A stretch of 64,000 nucleotides of DNA from Bacillus sp. 2205SS5-2 (GCF_037024155.1 NZ_JAYKTS010000008.1:1-64000); one strand, 5' to 3'; shown: positions 27,186 through 37,253, numbered from the stretch's first letter. Notes: a model not told the origin generated them from the sequence alone. Numbers and translations: made by a program.

Positions 27186-27499
27186 AATCTCACCTCTATC
27201 AAATATTCTATTCTTTTTAAAGTATAATCAATTCTATAAGGGCGTGTCTACGCAAAATATAATATTACCAACAAAAAATAAATAACAGCTTTTACAGGAG
27301 CTACGCTCTTTCCTCTGCCGATACACCACAATTAAACGAGATATCAGTCCATTTTCCTATCTTTTTCATTTTCCCATTGACATCATGACGTTCTTTCACC
27401 AAATGGAAAAGAATTAGTATTTCAAAAAGACCTAGGAAAACAATAAACCTATCCGCTAATGAAATAGCAGATAGGTTTATTAATCTTACATTCTACAAT
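27186..27499. other. 314-base gap between the two protease genes
   Basis: It contains the terminator of the upstream gene (27442-27482) and presumably the promoter of the 25125-27185 gene. No other structure was seen. Confidence 0.4.
27442..27482 (-). terminator. Terminator after the large protease gene
   Basis: AATAAACCTATC-CGCTA pairs with TAGC-GATAGGTTTATT with one mismatch. It lies just past the stop at 27500. Confidence 0.75.
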
Positions 27500-30400
27500 T
27501 TATTTTGATACTTTTGCTTGCAGAGCATCTCTAGCAGCTTGACCTACTGCACCTTTACCACCAAGGACAGTAATGGAAGAAATTTGATTTGTGTAAACAA
27601 ATTTCGTCAAGAATGCTTCGACTTCTTTTGGTAATCCATTCGGATCTACTAGTAATAATAGTCCATCATTTGCCGTAACTAGTGGAGCAGCTGATAGAGC
27701 ATCCGGGAAGTTTGAACCACTCGCTACATATAACGAGTCTGTTCCAGAGGCAAATTCACCTAGGATTGCGGTTAATGTGCCATAGCGATTCACACCTGAC
27801 AGACGTTTCACATTAACTGCTACTTCTTTCGCAGATTGTACAACACTTTCTGCCACAGCGTTTTTACCACCAAGAACATATACTTTTTCATTTTCAAGGA
27901 TAGCTTTCGCTTCATCTGATAACTCACCATTAGTTAGGACGATTGGCATTTCGTTCGCTCCAGCAATAGCAGCAGCACTTAGAGCATCTGCAAAGTTCTT
28001 ACCAGTTGCTACGAATACACCATTTCCTTTGAATCCTAGATCTTGAAGTTCTGCAACAACCGCTAAGTTGGTTCCATAACGATCGCCCATTCCTTCTGTT
28101 TCTAAACGTTTGACATCAGAATCTGCGATGTCAATTTCTTTTAATTGCTTCACTACATCTGGAGAAACGACACCTTTTCCACCTAAAATGTAGACATTCT
28201 CAGCACCTAATCGCTCGATTTCAGCAAGCACTTCTTTTGATAGCATTCCATCATTACCAACAGGTAAAATTGGGGCATCGATCGCAGCTGCTAAAGGTCC
28301 AGCTGATAATGAATCTGGGAAGTTATATCCCGTAGACAGGATTACTGTCTTATATTCATGATCTTCTGCAAACCCGTCTGGATGCAAGTCCGTTGAAACT
28401 CCAATTGCTGTACCAACACGATCTGCACCAGCGATTTCTGAAACCATATCACCAGTAACTTTTACAGGTAATAGAGATAAAACTTCATCTGTATTAGCAT
28501 CGACTAAGTAAACGGCGGCAATAGAACTCATGCTTTCAGATGGAGTAGTAATTTTGACATCTGCAGTTACGGATTTTCCAACACTAAGCTTGTGAGTACC
28601 TGCATCATCCTTATCAACCTCAACCATACCTTCGCCAGCTTCACCTGGAGATGGTACTCCAAATTCGCTAATTGTAAGGTCTAGCATAGTTGTTGGATCA
28701 GTAGTAGCAAATCCTTCGATTGCAATTGTGTACGTACCATCAGCAAGACCTGTTAGGGAAATCATTTCATCAGATGTAGCTCCAGCAGAGGATGCAACAT
28801 CATTCCCATCTGAATCTTTCAAAAATAAATCTACATCGTCACCAGCATGTTTAGGATTTGATGTTTGAATCTCTAATGAAACATTGTTTTTTATTTCAAT
28901 TTCTTGGAAATAGAACTGATTAGATCCAGGAACTTCTACTCTATCAGTAGATGTTTTAGGTGTGCTGAATGGAGCTCCAACGACCTTGACATCTCTTGCA
29001 GAAGATAGATAGCTTGTGAAAGTCACAGATTCCATTTTCTCGCTGCTTGGTGCTACTAAACCAAGGTCTATCATACCCGGCTCAGCAACAACGTCTTGAA
29101 CAACTGCTTCAAGCTGGAATTTGTTCAATTCTTTTCCTTCCATTGGTGCAGTTGATGCGTAGACATGAACTTCCCAAACACCTGGCTTAGGTGATGTAAA
29201 TACATTATCTTCTACATCTAGACCACTATAACCTGCGTAGCCTTGGAATTCACTTACCTCAACACCATCTGGATCAAAGACGATCATACGTACTCGACCT
29301 TGATATTCATCGTTTTTACTTAGTGCATTTAAGGAGAAGCGTAGCTCACTTACGCCTGGAGTTACCTCAAATGTATAGCCTTTTGTTTTTGAAGCTTGAA
29401 CTTCCCCGTTTTCACGGAATCGGAAATTATTCTCTTTGTTAAATTCATGACCTGTTATAATAGTTTGAGCTGACCTAGCTTCGACATAAGGCGTTGATGC
29501 ATCATCAAATACTAATGTTTCAGCATTTACACCCGTCTCTAGTAAAGCTGAATCATAATCAACAGTGATTGTCTTACTACTTCCAGCAGCGAGGTCAATT
29601 TTCGAAACTGAAGGGTTAATCCAGTCTCCTGTTGCTGAAACATCAAGACTCTTAGCTTCATCTGTATTATTTTCAACTAATACTTCAACTGTTTCAGGGA
29701 TATCTTTATTTCGAACATATAGTCCTGGTCCTCCTGAAACTTTCTCACCATGATACACAGTTACGTCTACTTCTTTGACTTCATCAATGAAGTTATCACG
29801 AAGATACTCGTAAGCTGCTGGGACATCAATTAATCCGCCACCTTCTTGCGCACGATTATATCCATCTAAGTGATTAGCTGTTTGAATCAGTGCTTCGCGT
29901 GCAATTTCATAGTTAAATGGTATACGATCTTTTATCGCTGCTGATTTGAGTAATGCTACTGCTCCAGCGACATAAGGTGATGACATGCTTGTTCCTTGCA
30001 TTACCACGTAAGGTCCGTTTTGCATTGGATGTGCAGCATATGCAGATCCCGGTCCTACGATATCTGGTTTTTGATTACCCGCTTCATTAGGTCCTACAGA
30101 CGAGAAGTACCATAAACCTTCACCTTCTTTTGCCGTTCCATCATCATTTTTTCCATATGGATAATTACCATATTCCTTTGCCCACATGTCAGAAGTGATG
30201 TGTGCACCTACTGAAATGATTGGACCAACGTCACCAGGAGATCCAACTGTATCAGCACCTGGTCCAGCATTACCTGCAGATGTAACGAAGACAATATCAG
30301 TATCTTCACTTAAGACACTCATTAATTCTCCATAGGAACCTAATCCATCATTCAAGTCTGGAGATGAGCCTAAACTTAAGTTGGCTACATCAGCGCCAAA

Positions 30401-31726
30401 TCCACCTTTAGATTCAGGTAAAGCAGCATCGACCATCGCTTTTTGGATACTAAATGTATAAGCTCCACCAGAAGCTTGGAATACACGCATCCCGACTAGT
30501 TCTGCTCCAGGAGCCACACCTTCTCCAGCTACTGCGCCGTATTCATTGGCAACAAGTGGACCATTAGCAGCCGCGATTCCAGAAACATGGGAACCATGAC
30601 CATTAAAATCAGTAAATAGATTAACTTTTTTCAGTCCAGCACCAAACCAGTCTAATTCCATATCATTAACACGGAAGTTTGCTCCAAGGACGTCATCTGT
30701 TACGTCAATATCAAAAGAACCTGCTTCATTATTAGCATAAGCAGTTTCATCAGTAAAATCTTTGTCCATATCTGTATCAATGTAAACCTTGTCGTCTACA
30801 AGTAATACAGCAAAGTTGTCCGAGTTACCATTTACTCCATCTGCATTTAAATCTTGATTTGTCCATCGAGAGTGACCCTCTGGATAAGGGTTTGTTTCAA
30901 AATAGGTTTCACCAAAATAAAACTTATCATCTGAAGCATCTAGACCTGTTGTGTTATATGTAGTTTCACCAACAGTTACAGTATCTCCTTCACTATGACC
31001 TGCATCGAAGAGAACATCTCCCTCAGAAAGATAATTAGCTCCATCACTTAAATACTCTTTATAGCGATCTTCAATCGGAAAATTAGCAAAACGACTTGAA
31101 ATAGTATAATCTCTTACTCCGACAATCTTAGAATCTCCATATTTACGAGTCGCTTCATCTAGTGCTTCTGTAAAGGACTCATGACCCGGATCTGGACCAG
31201 AATCAATAACAGCGATACGTGTGCCACTTCCATCAAACTTATTGTGGAAATCCGTTACGCCAGTTGAATCATGTGTTTCAATTTGATCTGGAGTAACAAC
31301 AGCATCTTCGTTCACAGTATTTTGTCCCTCAACCTGTAATTCCTCTTCATTAACAGTTCCTAACTGTACTTCGGCGTTTGACCCTACTGTCCGAATACCT
31401 TTAACATTTAGGACTTCCATAACCTTGCGAGTTGGAACATCTGCTAGGTACACATAATTTTTGTAGTTCGATTTTACCTCTACACCTAATTTTTCTAATT
31501 GATTTGTCGCATCAACTTTCCCATCCCCAACAATTACAAGCTCTTGAACAGCTTGTTCACTTAAGGATAAAGCGATTACTTCTGAGAAATTTGATACCTT
31601 AAACTTTTTTGTTTCTTGTAATGCCGCTTCAGCTTTTTCTGGATTGTAAGTAGCTACTCCGGCAAATGAAGAAGCTACTAATGTAGCACTTGCCATGACC
31701 GATAGCACTTTTTTCTTAAACGTCAA
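27500..31726 (-). CDS. Large secreted subtilase with CWB2 repeats
   Basis: 1408 residues from a TTG start preceded by AAGGGGG. Signal peptide (1-34) and an I9-like propeptide (about 40-122) come first. The S8 domain runs about 165-640 with Asp175 (AVIDSGPD), His377 (NGHGSHVSG) and Ser580 (GTSMSS). The 200-residue distance from Asp to His is unusual: subtilisin has about 30. The insertion contains the Asp/Asn-rich segments DLNADGVNGNSD and DTDMDKDFTDE, likely calcium sites. Beta-rich domains follow (about 650-1090, including a PPC-like stretch around 980-1030), then three CWB2 repeats (1100-1408). It resembles large cell-envelope or pyrolysin-type proteases more than Vpr. The gene has a conspicuous inverted repeat in its leader. 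Confidence 0.93.
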   Translation of the reverse strand: MTFKKKVLSVMASATLVASSFAGVATYNPEKAEAALQETKKFKVSNFSEVIALSLSEQAVQELVIVGDGKVDATNQLEKLGVEVKSNYKNYVYLADVPTRKVMEVLNVKGIRTVGSNAEVQLGTVNEEELQVEGQNTVNEDAVVTPDQIETHDSTGVTDFHNKFDGSGTRIAVIDSGPDPGHESFTEALDEATRKYGDSKIVGVRDYTISSRFANFPIEDRYKEYLSDGANYLSEGDVLFDAGHSEGDTVTVGETTYNTTGLDASDDKFYFGETYFETNPYPEGHSRWTNQDLNADGVNGNSDNFAVLLVDDKVYIDTDMDKDFTDETAYANNEAGSFDIDVTDDVLGANFRVNDMELDWFGAGLKKVNLFTDFNGHGSHVSGIAAANGPLVANEYGAVAGEGVAPGAELVGMRVFQASGGAYTFSIQKAMVDAALPESKGGFGADVANLSLGSSPDLNDGLGSYGELMSVLSEDTDIVFVTSAGNAGPGADTVGSPGDVGPIISVGAHITSDMWAKEYGNYPYGKNDDGTAKEGEGLWYFSSVGPNEAGNQKPDIVGPGSAYAAHPMQNGPYVVMQGTSMSSPYVAGAVALLKSAAIKDRIPFNYEIAREALIQTANHLDGYNRAQEGGGLIDVPAAYEYLRDNFIDEVKEVDVTVYHGEKVSGGPGLYVRNKDIPETVEVLVENNTDEAKSLDVSATGDWINPSVSKIDLAAGSSKTITVDYDSALLETGVNAETLVFDDASTPYVEARSAQTIITGHEFNKENNFRFRENGEVQASKTKGYTFEVTPGVSELRFSLNALSKNDEYQGRVRMIVFDPDGVEVSEFQGYAGYSGLDVEDNVFTSPKPGVWEVHVYASTAPMEGKELNKFQLEAVVQDVVAEPGMIDLGLVAPSSEKMESVTFTSYLSSARDVKVVGAPFSTPKTSTDRVEVPGSNQFYFQEIEIKNNVSLEIQTSNPKHAGDDVDLFLKDSDGNDVASSAGATSDEMISLTGLADGTYTIAIEGFATTDPTTMLDLTISEFGVPSPGEAGEGMVEVDKDDAGTHKLSVGKSVTADVKITTPSESMSSIAAVYLVDANTDEVLSLLPVKVTGDMVSEIAGADRVGTAIGVSTDLHPDGFAEDHEYKTVILSTGYNFPDSLSAGPLAAAIDAPILPVGNDGMLSKEVLAEIERLGAENVYILGGKGVVSPDVVKQLKEIDIADSDVKRLETEGMGDRYGTNLAVVAELQDLGFKGNGVFVATGKNFADALSAAAIAGANEMPIVLTNGELSDEAKAILENEKVYVLGGKNAVAESVVQSAKEVAVNVKRLSGVNRYGTLTAILGEFASGTDSLYVASGSNFPDALSAAPLVTANDGLLLLVDPNGLPKEVEAFLTKFVYTNQISSITVLGGKGAVGQAARDALQAKVSK

Positions 31727-31758
31727 TACTGTTTCCCCCTTTTTAGTTTAATAGAATT

Positions 31759-31813
31759 AGTTCGAATTACTCTCTATTTTCCAACAAAATTTAATAATTG
31801 GAAAATTCGAACT
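31759..31813 (-). promoter_or_regulatory. Bipartite inverted repeat in the protease leader
   Basis: AGTTCGAA and TTTTCCAA on one side pair with TTGGAAAA and TTCGAACT on the other, with an eight- to ten-base bulge on the left. It lies 33-87 bases before the protease start codon. It could be an RNA hairpin in the leader or a protein-binding site; no known regulator motif was recognised. Confidence 0.4.
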
Positions 31814-32022
31814 CTACTTAGTATTCTAATAGTAGTTACTTCTTTAGTCAACAAAAGGAGGTGTTTTTTTCAGAAAAAACAATATTTTTCGTTTATATTG
31901 TCTGATAGTGGGGTAGAGTGACATTTAAAGTGAGGAAAACTCTCGAAGAAAGGCAGAAATTCAGACCTCGCCGTTCACAAGCGATCTTCCACAATTTATA
32001 GAATTCACACTTATGTCAAAAT

Positions 32023-32070
32023 AAAAAAGTTCCTCGGAGAATCAGTGATTCTCCGAGGAACTTTAGAAAA
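32023..32070 (-). terminator. Terminator after the CWB2-NlpC/P60 gene
   Basis: A perfect 18-base stem (AAGTTCCTCGGAGAATC with its complement) around a three-base loop lies just past the stop at 32074 and has an A/T-run on each side. Confidence 0.92.
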
Positions 32071-32073
32071 AAA

Positions 32074-33405
32074 TCAATCTATTACTTTCACCGCGCCAAG
32101 ATAGCGTGGTTTAAAATAACTATTGTTTAAACTAGTAATCTCTACTCCACTATTGCCAGAGTGTATAAATTGATTTTCACCAATATAGATTCCTGCATGT
32201 GAAGGACCTGGTTTATACGTTTCAAACATCACAATATCACCTATTGATGGAGAGCTTACTTTACTTCCAAAATCCCAAATGCCGCTTGTTGTTCTAGGTA
32301 AATCAATATCATGTAGATCATAAACATAATTTAAATACCCACTACAATCAAAACCACTTGGTGTCGTCCCTCCCCATTTATAGGGAGTTCCTAAAAACTG
32401 TTTGGCTGATTGAACAAGAGCAATTCGATCAAATCCTACCAAGCTATTCGCACTTTCGGATATAACAGACGTGCCTCCAATAACGGTAAAATGCTTGATG
32501 TTTAATTTATCTACAGTTTGCTTCACTGTTGCTGGTACATTATTTGATTGCATAAGCATAACAGGTAAATCTTCACGTGCAGCTAATGCCGACCCAGTTA
32601 GCGCATCAGCAAAACTTTCTCCTGTAGCAATAATCGTACTGTCTACAGATGTGCCTGAATAAAACATCTCTACGATTTTGGTAGCTGTTTCATACCGGTC
32701 TTGACCCGAAACACGAATTGCACTAGGTAATTGGTTCAGTACACTATCACTCACAACAGCCTTACCACCTACTAGAATGGAAGAATCATAATTGGCTAAC
32801 GCTTTTTTGGTCTCTTCAGGCACATTGTTTTTTTCTACTAATAAGATTGGCATGGATTGTTTAGCAGCAACAGGAGCAACTGCCAGACTATCAGGAAAGT
32901 CTCTACCGTATGCAACTACTGCTTTTGTACCACCTACTAAATCAGCGATCTTCGCAGCCGTTTCATATCTATTTTCTCCTGCAACCCTAGTCGCATCAAC
33001 ATCTAATTCTTGTAATTGATTTTCTACATTTGGAGAAATAACTGCATTCCCACCGAGTATGTACGCTTTCTTCGCCTTTAATCTCTTAATCTCTACCTTG
33101 ACACTTGCTGGAATTCTGTCTTTCGAAATTAATAAAATCGGTGCATCATTCTTTTCAGCTAGAGGAGCACCCGCTAATGCATCAGGAAAATTATTCCCAA
33201 CCGCAATAATGACCGTCTCTGCACTAGACCAACCTCGTTTGGATATTTCAACAGAAGTTTCATATCTGTCACTTCCACTGATTCTTTTTAATTGTGTTTC
33301 TTCCGCAGATGTAGATGACGGGCCAAACATAAATAGGACTGAACAAACTACCGCGACATATGCAATAAATAGAGACTTCCGATATTTGGTATTAATACTT
33401 TTCAT
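32074..33405 (-). CDS. NlpC/P60 peptidoglycan endopeptidase with N-terminal CWB2 repeats
   Basis: 443 residues. A signal peptide (1-34) is followed directly by three CWB2 repeats (about 38-325), each with a SGSDRYET- or SGQDRYET-like start. The NlpC/P60 domain (about 327-443) has catalytic Cys354 in DCSG, His in SHAGIYIG and a further His in FIHSGN. Enzymes of this class usually cut the D-Glu to meso-diaminopimelate bond in peptidoglycan stems. It is the only CWB2 protein in the window with the anchor in front of the enzyme. Its catalytic domain is very like that of the LysM enzyme at 44328-45329. GGTGGAG precedes the ATG. Confidence 0.93.
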   Translation of the reverse strand: MKSINTKYRKSLFIAYVAVVCSVLFMFGPSSTSAEETQLKRISGSDRYETSVEISKRGWSSAETVIIAVGNNFPDALAGAPLAEKNDAPILLISKDRIPASVKVEIKRLKAKKAYILGGNAVISPNVENQLQELDVDATRVAGENRYETAAKIADLVGGTKAVVAYGRDFPDSLAVAPVAAKQSMPILLVEKNNVPEETKKALANYDSSILVGGKAVVSDSVLNQLPSAIRVSGQDRYETATKIVEMFYSGTSVDSTIIATGESFADALTGSALAAREDLPVMLMQSNNVPATVKQTVDKLNIKHFTVIGGTSVISESANSLVGFDRIALVQSAKQFLGTPYKWGGTTPSGFDCSGYLNYVYDLHDIDLPRTTSGIWDFGSKVSSPSIGDIVMFETYKPGPSHAGIYIGENQFIHSGNSGVEITSLNNSYFKPRYLGAVKVID

Positions 33406-33943
33406 TCATACTCCACCTTTTTTGTTGGCTAAAATGACCATTCAATATAGACAATTGACTACTAAGTTGCATTGAAATCAAAAATAAATCTTCATTATTC
33501 ATTTCTAGAACTTTTATCTATTCTATTTCTAAGAGGTCTTTCTTCCTATAAGTTACAAGGATAGAAACATATAATAAAAGAAAAACCTACCTTCTGTCGC
33601 TATTCCCTACAGCTTCCCTTATCTTTTTTGTAATTCTAAAAATAAGGAGGACCCTTGCCAAAACAGCTCTTATTTACTTATTTAGGAGATAATTCTACAA
33701 AATCTATTCTATCACTTTATATTTCGTAATATTTTTACAGTTATGTAACAAATTCAGTCATATTTTTCAATCTACTACTTTTCACTCATTTTTTATACTA
33801 TTTGTTACAAATAATCTGGATGCTTTTTTAAAACAATCATGATATCAATATACAAATATTAAATTCATATTCTAACCACCAAGAATAAATGGTAGAATTA
33901 TAGTAACATTCAGAAAAATACACTTATGGAAGAAGGAAGAGAA
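33406..33943. other. Gap of about 540 bases before the 33944 gene
   Basis: AT-rich divergent upstream region. A possible decayed repeat end (GCCAAAACAGC) lies at about 33656-33666. No gene is seen, and no promoter could be placed with confidence. Confidence 0.4.
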
Positions 33944-34510
33944 ATGGCACCGTTAACAAATGAAATAGCAGAAATATTCAGGAAATTAATTGTAAAGTTA
34001 GATACCAATCAACTTTTAACTACTGCCAATCAGAATTTGCTCACATTATTAAAGGGTTCTCCTACTGAAGAAGAATATAAACAAAATCTAATTGAAAGCA
34101 TCGTGGTTCACGTAGAGTCTACTAAAGCATTACATGGCATTATCCATCAACTACTCACAACTTCAAAGTATCCTCATTTAAAAGGTGTGACAAAGGTGAT
34201 GGAACAAGCTAATCAAACGATTCGTAGTGACGTGAAGAAACTCGTTCCTCAATATAAGGAAAGCGTAATAGTAGATGAAACTACTATAGATAAAACATCT
34301 CAACTTGAACTTAATTTCATAACTAGCCAGCTAGAGCTTGATTTGACCTATTCCTTTATTGATGCATTTGGTACTATTAGCAACCAAGAGTTATTCAAAG
34401 TATTATTCACTTTCACACCTGAAGAAGTCGGTTTCTGTCTATTAAAATATGTAAGGACATATGTAAGTGTTCTGTATGACTCCTCAATAAAGCAATTAAT
34501 TAAACCATAA
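33944..34510 (+). CDS. Hypothetical helical protein
   Basis: 188 residues from the ATG at 33944, which is preceded by AAGGAAGAG; an ATG six codons earlier overlaps that box. I do not recognise it. It has no signal peptide or membrane segment and is predicted by eye to be largely helical, with short Leu/Ile/Val heptad-like stretches and a central Lys/Glu/Thr region. It is the only gene in this stretch that is not obviously a surface protein. It converges with the acetyltransferase gene, and the hairpin at 34797-34838 may end both transcripts. Coding is supported by the start signal and codon pattern; function is unknown. Confidence 0.65.
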   Translation: MAPLTNEIAEIFRKLIVKLDTNQLLTTANQNLLTLLKGSPTEEEYKQNLIESIVVHVESTKALHGIIHQLLTTSKYPHLKGVTKVMEQANQTIRSDVKKLVPQYKESVIVDETTIDKTSQLELNFITSQLELDLTYSFIDAFGTISNQELFKVLFTFTPEEVGFCLLKYVRTYVSVLYDSSIKQLIKP

Positions 34511-34857
34511 TTTAGATTAAATATGGTCAGGATAAAATAAAGCTTAAGCACCATTGAGCTCACATTCCGCACGTGAACCTATTCAATTTTCATTTTCAAA
34601 TTCTGAATCACGAACGACAAAATCGTTTAACCTAAGAATAAGAACGTACGTTTTATAGATTATTTAATTTTATTATTGTGGTCCGTTTTCTAAATATCTA
34701 CTAAAAAGTCTATTTTTCCTAAAAGAGCAATGATGTGAGGAATCTTAATGTGAGCTAATTAAGTAAACATTTATTATTGTCCTTCCACGCTAATCAAAAA
34801 AGAAGGTTGATCATATTCTCAGATCAACCTTCTTTTCTTTGGAATCATTCAATTCGA
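34511..34857. other. 347-base convergent gap
   Basis: It contains only the hairpin at 34797-34838 near its right end. The remainder is AT-rich with no coding signs. Confidence 0.45.
34797..34838. terminator. Bidirectional terminator between convergent genes
   Basis: AAAGAAGGTTGATC pairs with GATCAACCTTCTTT around a nine-base loop; A- and T-runs flank it. Confidence 0.85.
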
Positions 34858-35988
34858 TTACACCTTGAAATACCATTTTTTCTTATGAGCTATTAGGGCA
34901 ATAACTGTCCAAAATAGTAGCATAATGATGGCATAAACTAGTTGAGCATAAGGGACGGCTGAGTCAATTGAATGAAATAGTATTTTTGAAAGAGCTTTTT
35001 CTTCTTGCCCTACCGTAATGGTAATATGCAATAACACTGAGGCGATAATAAATTTACCAAAATAGATTAGAAAACTATTTCGACCAAAAGCCTCCAGGAA
35101 CCAAACAACTGGTTTCAAGAATGTTTCTTTGGCATCCACCTTTCTCTTATCGAACAACAAATACAAAATGGATAACATAATAGATGTGCAGCTTGCTGCT
35201 AGTAATCCAAAGGCTGGTGTCCATATCCGTTTATTAAAAGGAAGGAATTGATCCCATAGAAAAGATATAAGCAATAAAATGACACCTAAACTGATTAGTT
35301 CTTTCCAAGCACCTGTCTCTTTCCTCGTCAAGATAAGCTTTCCAATCGCATACCCAATTAGTACGTTTGCAAGTGCTGAAAAACTGGTGACTAAACCCTC
35401 AGGGTCAAAGCCTCTTTCTCCCTGATGATATAGATGTGCTTTCCCAAAAATATTTTCATCAATACTATATGGAGCATTACAGCTCGGTTGTGGTAGGTCA
35501 TCACTACAGTCAGCACTTAGGGTCAACAAACCCAATCCATAAACAGATGTGAGTGTCACTGCAATAAGGATCAGCTTTACAGGGGATTGAACGATTTTCG
35601 TTATCAATACTGTAGCTATCCCTAAAAAGGCAAACATTTGGAGAACACCTGTAAAGCGTAATGTCGAAATATCAACGCTCCATGACACAATGATCGTGAA
35701 TAGGAGGCCGTATATAATCAGGCGAACCGTTCTTTTTAGTATTTTAGACCATTTGACACCCTTCTGATAAGCAATTGCCATACTCGTTCCAAAAATGGTT
35801 ATAAAGATTGGCAGGATAAGATCAATCAGCGTGACTCCATACCATTCTGCATGGCGAAAATAAGTGAAATTATAGATACCATTAGGAATATTACTTAAGA
35901 ACACGGATAGGATGACGATAATCCCTCTTAACATATCGAGGGAATAGACTCTTCTTTTTTTATGTAATGGTTTATGAGTACTTTCCAT
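34858..35988 (-). CDS. Heparan-alpha-glucosaminide N-acetyltransferase-like membrane protein
   Basis: 376 residues from the ATG at 35988, which has AAGGA seven bases upstream; an upstream in-frame start at 36042 has no such box. About ten membrane segments. The N-terminus carries RRVYSLDMLRGIIVILS and the loop GVTLIDLILPIFITIFG, typical of the DUF1624/DUF5009 (NagX, HGSNAT-like) group. These proteins transfer acetyl groups across the membrane to amino sugars. The gene is divergent from a PIG-L-type deacetylase with 122 bases between the starts, so the pair may add and remove acetyl groups on the same glycan; that is inference. Terminator at 34797. Confidence 0.85.
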   Translation of the reverse strand: MESTHKPLHKKRRVYSLDMLRGIIVILSVFLSNIPNGIYNFTYFRHAEWYGVTLIDLILPIFITIFGTSMAIAYQKGVKWSKILKRTVRLIIYGLLFTIIVSWSVDISTLRFTGVLQMFAFLGIATVLITKIVQSPVKLILIAVTLTSVYGLGLLTLSADCSDDLPQPSCNAPYSIDENIFGKAHLYHQGERGFDPEGLVTSFSALANVLIGYAIGKLILTRKETGAWKELISLGVILLLISFLWDQFLPFNKRIWTPAFGLLAASCTSIMLSILYLLFDKRKVDAKETFLKPVVWFLEAFGRNSFLIYFGKFIIASVLLHITITVGQEEKALSKILFHSIDSAVPYAQLVYAIIMLLFWTVIALIAHKKKWYFKV

Positions 35989-36110
35989 AAGATGTTCCTT
36001 TCTGAAAAAAGTGTGAAATTTCCCTACTAGGAAAGTATACACTAGGTCCTAATTCTTTGGTAGAATCAATTAGAATATCATTTCATACCCTTAATAATCG
36101 GAGGCTTAAG

Positions 36111-36848
36111 ATGAGAAGACTATTTGCAGCATTATCATTCCTTTTGTTTTCTAGTTTACTGGCATGTACCTCCTCAGAAATTCAAAACCCCAAAACGTCA
36201 ATATTTTATTCTCCACACGCGGATGATGAAGTTCTGAGTTTAGGAAGCGCCATTCTTCATCAAATAAACCAAGGAAATGAGGTTGTGGTTGTTTTGCTAT
36301 CAAAAGGGGAAGCTAGTTCTTCCTTTACTTCTATTAATGAAAAATTAGTTTCGACTGCTAAAAATCCTATTACACGTCAAGAGTTTGGGAATGCTCGCGT
36401 AAAAGAATTCAAGAATTCTGTCGATGAATTAGGGATTCAACTTGAGAACACCTATACTTATGATTTGCCTGATGGTCAAATTACTAAAGAAGAAGTTATC
36501 AAGATCATTCAGGAAATGAGTGTGCTTTATCCAAGCGCTAGTCACCATACCCTCTCATATCTTGACCCTCATTCTGATCACGCGAATGCTGGCTTGGCCT
36601 TAAAATCGGTTCAGGAAAGTGGAGAAGTCAACTCTGTCCGTTTTTATCTTCCTATTCAAGAATTTAACAAGATGAAATATAAAGGAACCTACTATACTCC
36701 GTCAAACTATAAAGATGCTTATTTTAATGGTTTAAATTCCTATAATATTTGGGATCCCAAAAATGGATTTTACGCTATTGGTTACACCTCTGTACAGTCC
36801 TATTTCCAAACGGCGAAAAAGCTTCAAGAAAGTCGATGGCATCAATAG
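36111..36848 (+). CDS. PIG-L family deacetylase lipoprotein
   Basis: 245 residues from the ATG at 36111, which has GGAGG six bases upstream; an in-frame start at 36057 is not supported. The signal peptide ends in the lipobox LLAC (Cys19), so it is an outer-face lipoprotein. The metal-binding motif SPHADDEVLS (PHPDDE in most relatives) lies near residue 34 and the second, DPHSDHANAG, near 150. PIG-L enzymes remove acetyl groups from N-acetylglucosaminyl compounds (GlcNAc-PI, mycothiol and bacillithiol precursors). An extracellular lipoprotein form suggests a surface glycan as substrate. No terminator was found directly after it. Confidence 0.9.
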   Translation: MRRLFAALSFLLFSSLLACTSSEIQNPKTSIFYSPHADDEVLSLGSAILHQINQGNEVVVVLLSKGEASSSFTSINEKLVSTAKNPITRQEFGNARVKEFKNSVDELGIQLENTYTYDLPDGQITKEEVIKIIQEMSVLYPSASHHTLSYLDPHSDHANAGLALKSVQESGEVNSVRFYLPIQEFNKMKYKGTYYTPSNYKDAYFNGLNSYNIWDPKNGFYAIGYTSVQSYFQTAKKLQESRWHQ

Positions 36849-37066
36849 TAGGTATGGAAATATAGATACACGACTTTTAACTATTAATAATCATTCGTAA
36901 ATATTGAATTAAGAACGGGCAAAAACGCTTCAATACTCCTATGAGATCATTAAGCATTCGCATATACTAATACTAAAGCCTAACTTTTCGTTTCACTTGA
37001 GAAATTATCATCTAATTTGTCTATCCTATCTAGCAATTTATTTAAGACATGAGGAAAGTGAGATAA

Positions 37067-37180
37067 GGCTATTTTCGCAAAGTCTTTTGTTTTTCGTACA
37101 GTATATAAACGATGATATCGCTTTGTTTCGAGACATCATTTCGTCACTTCTTGATTGAAAACAACAGCAAAATCGAGGAT
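37067..37180. repeat. Interspersed inverted-end repeat, one-ended partial copy
   Basis: It starts GGCTATTTTCGCAAAG and continues with a segment (GATGATATCGCTTTG) matching inverted parts of the copies at 5953 and 58109. The opposite GGCT end is not recognisable. Confidence 0.6.
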
Positions 37181-37253
37181 TCCATCTAAAATTAGATAAA
37201 ATAGTTACAATGTATTCGAATAGATCCTTTAGAAAAGAACTTTTAAACTGAAC

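Larger units (their letters stand above)
31727..32073. other. 347-base leader region of the large protease gene
   Basis: It contains a bipartite inverted repeat (31759-31813), AT-rich sequence and the terminator of the next gene upstream (32023-32070). Confidence 0.45.
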
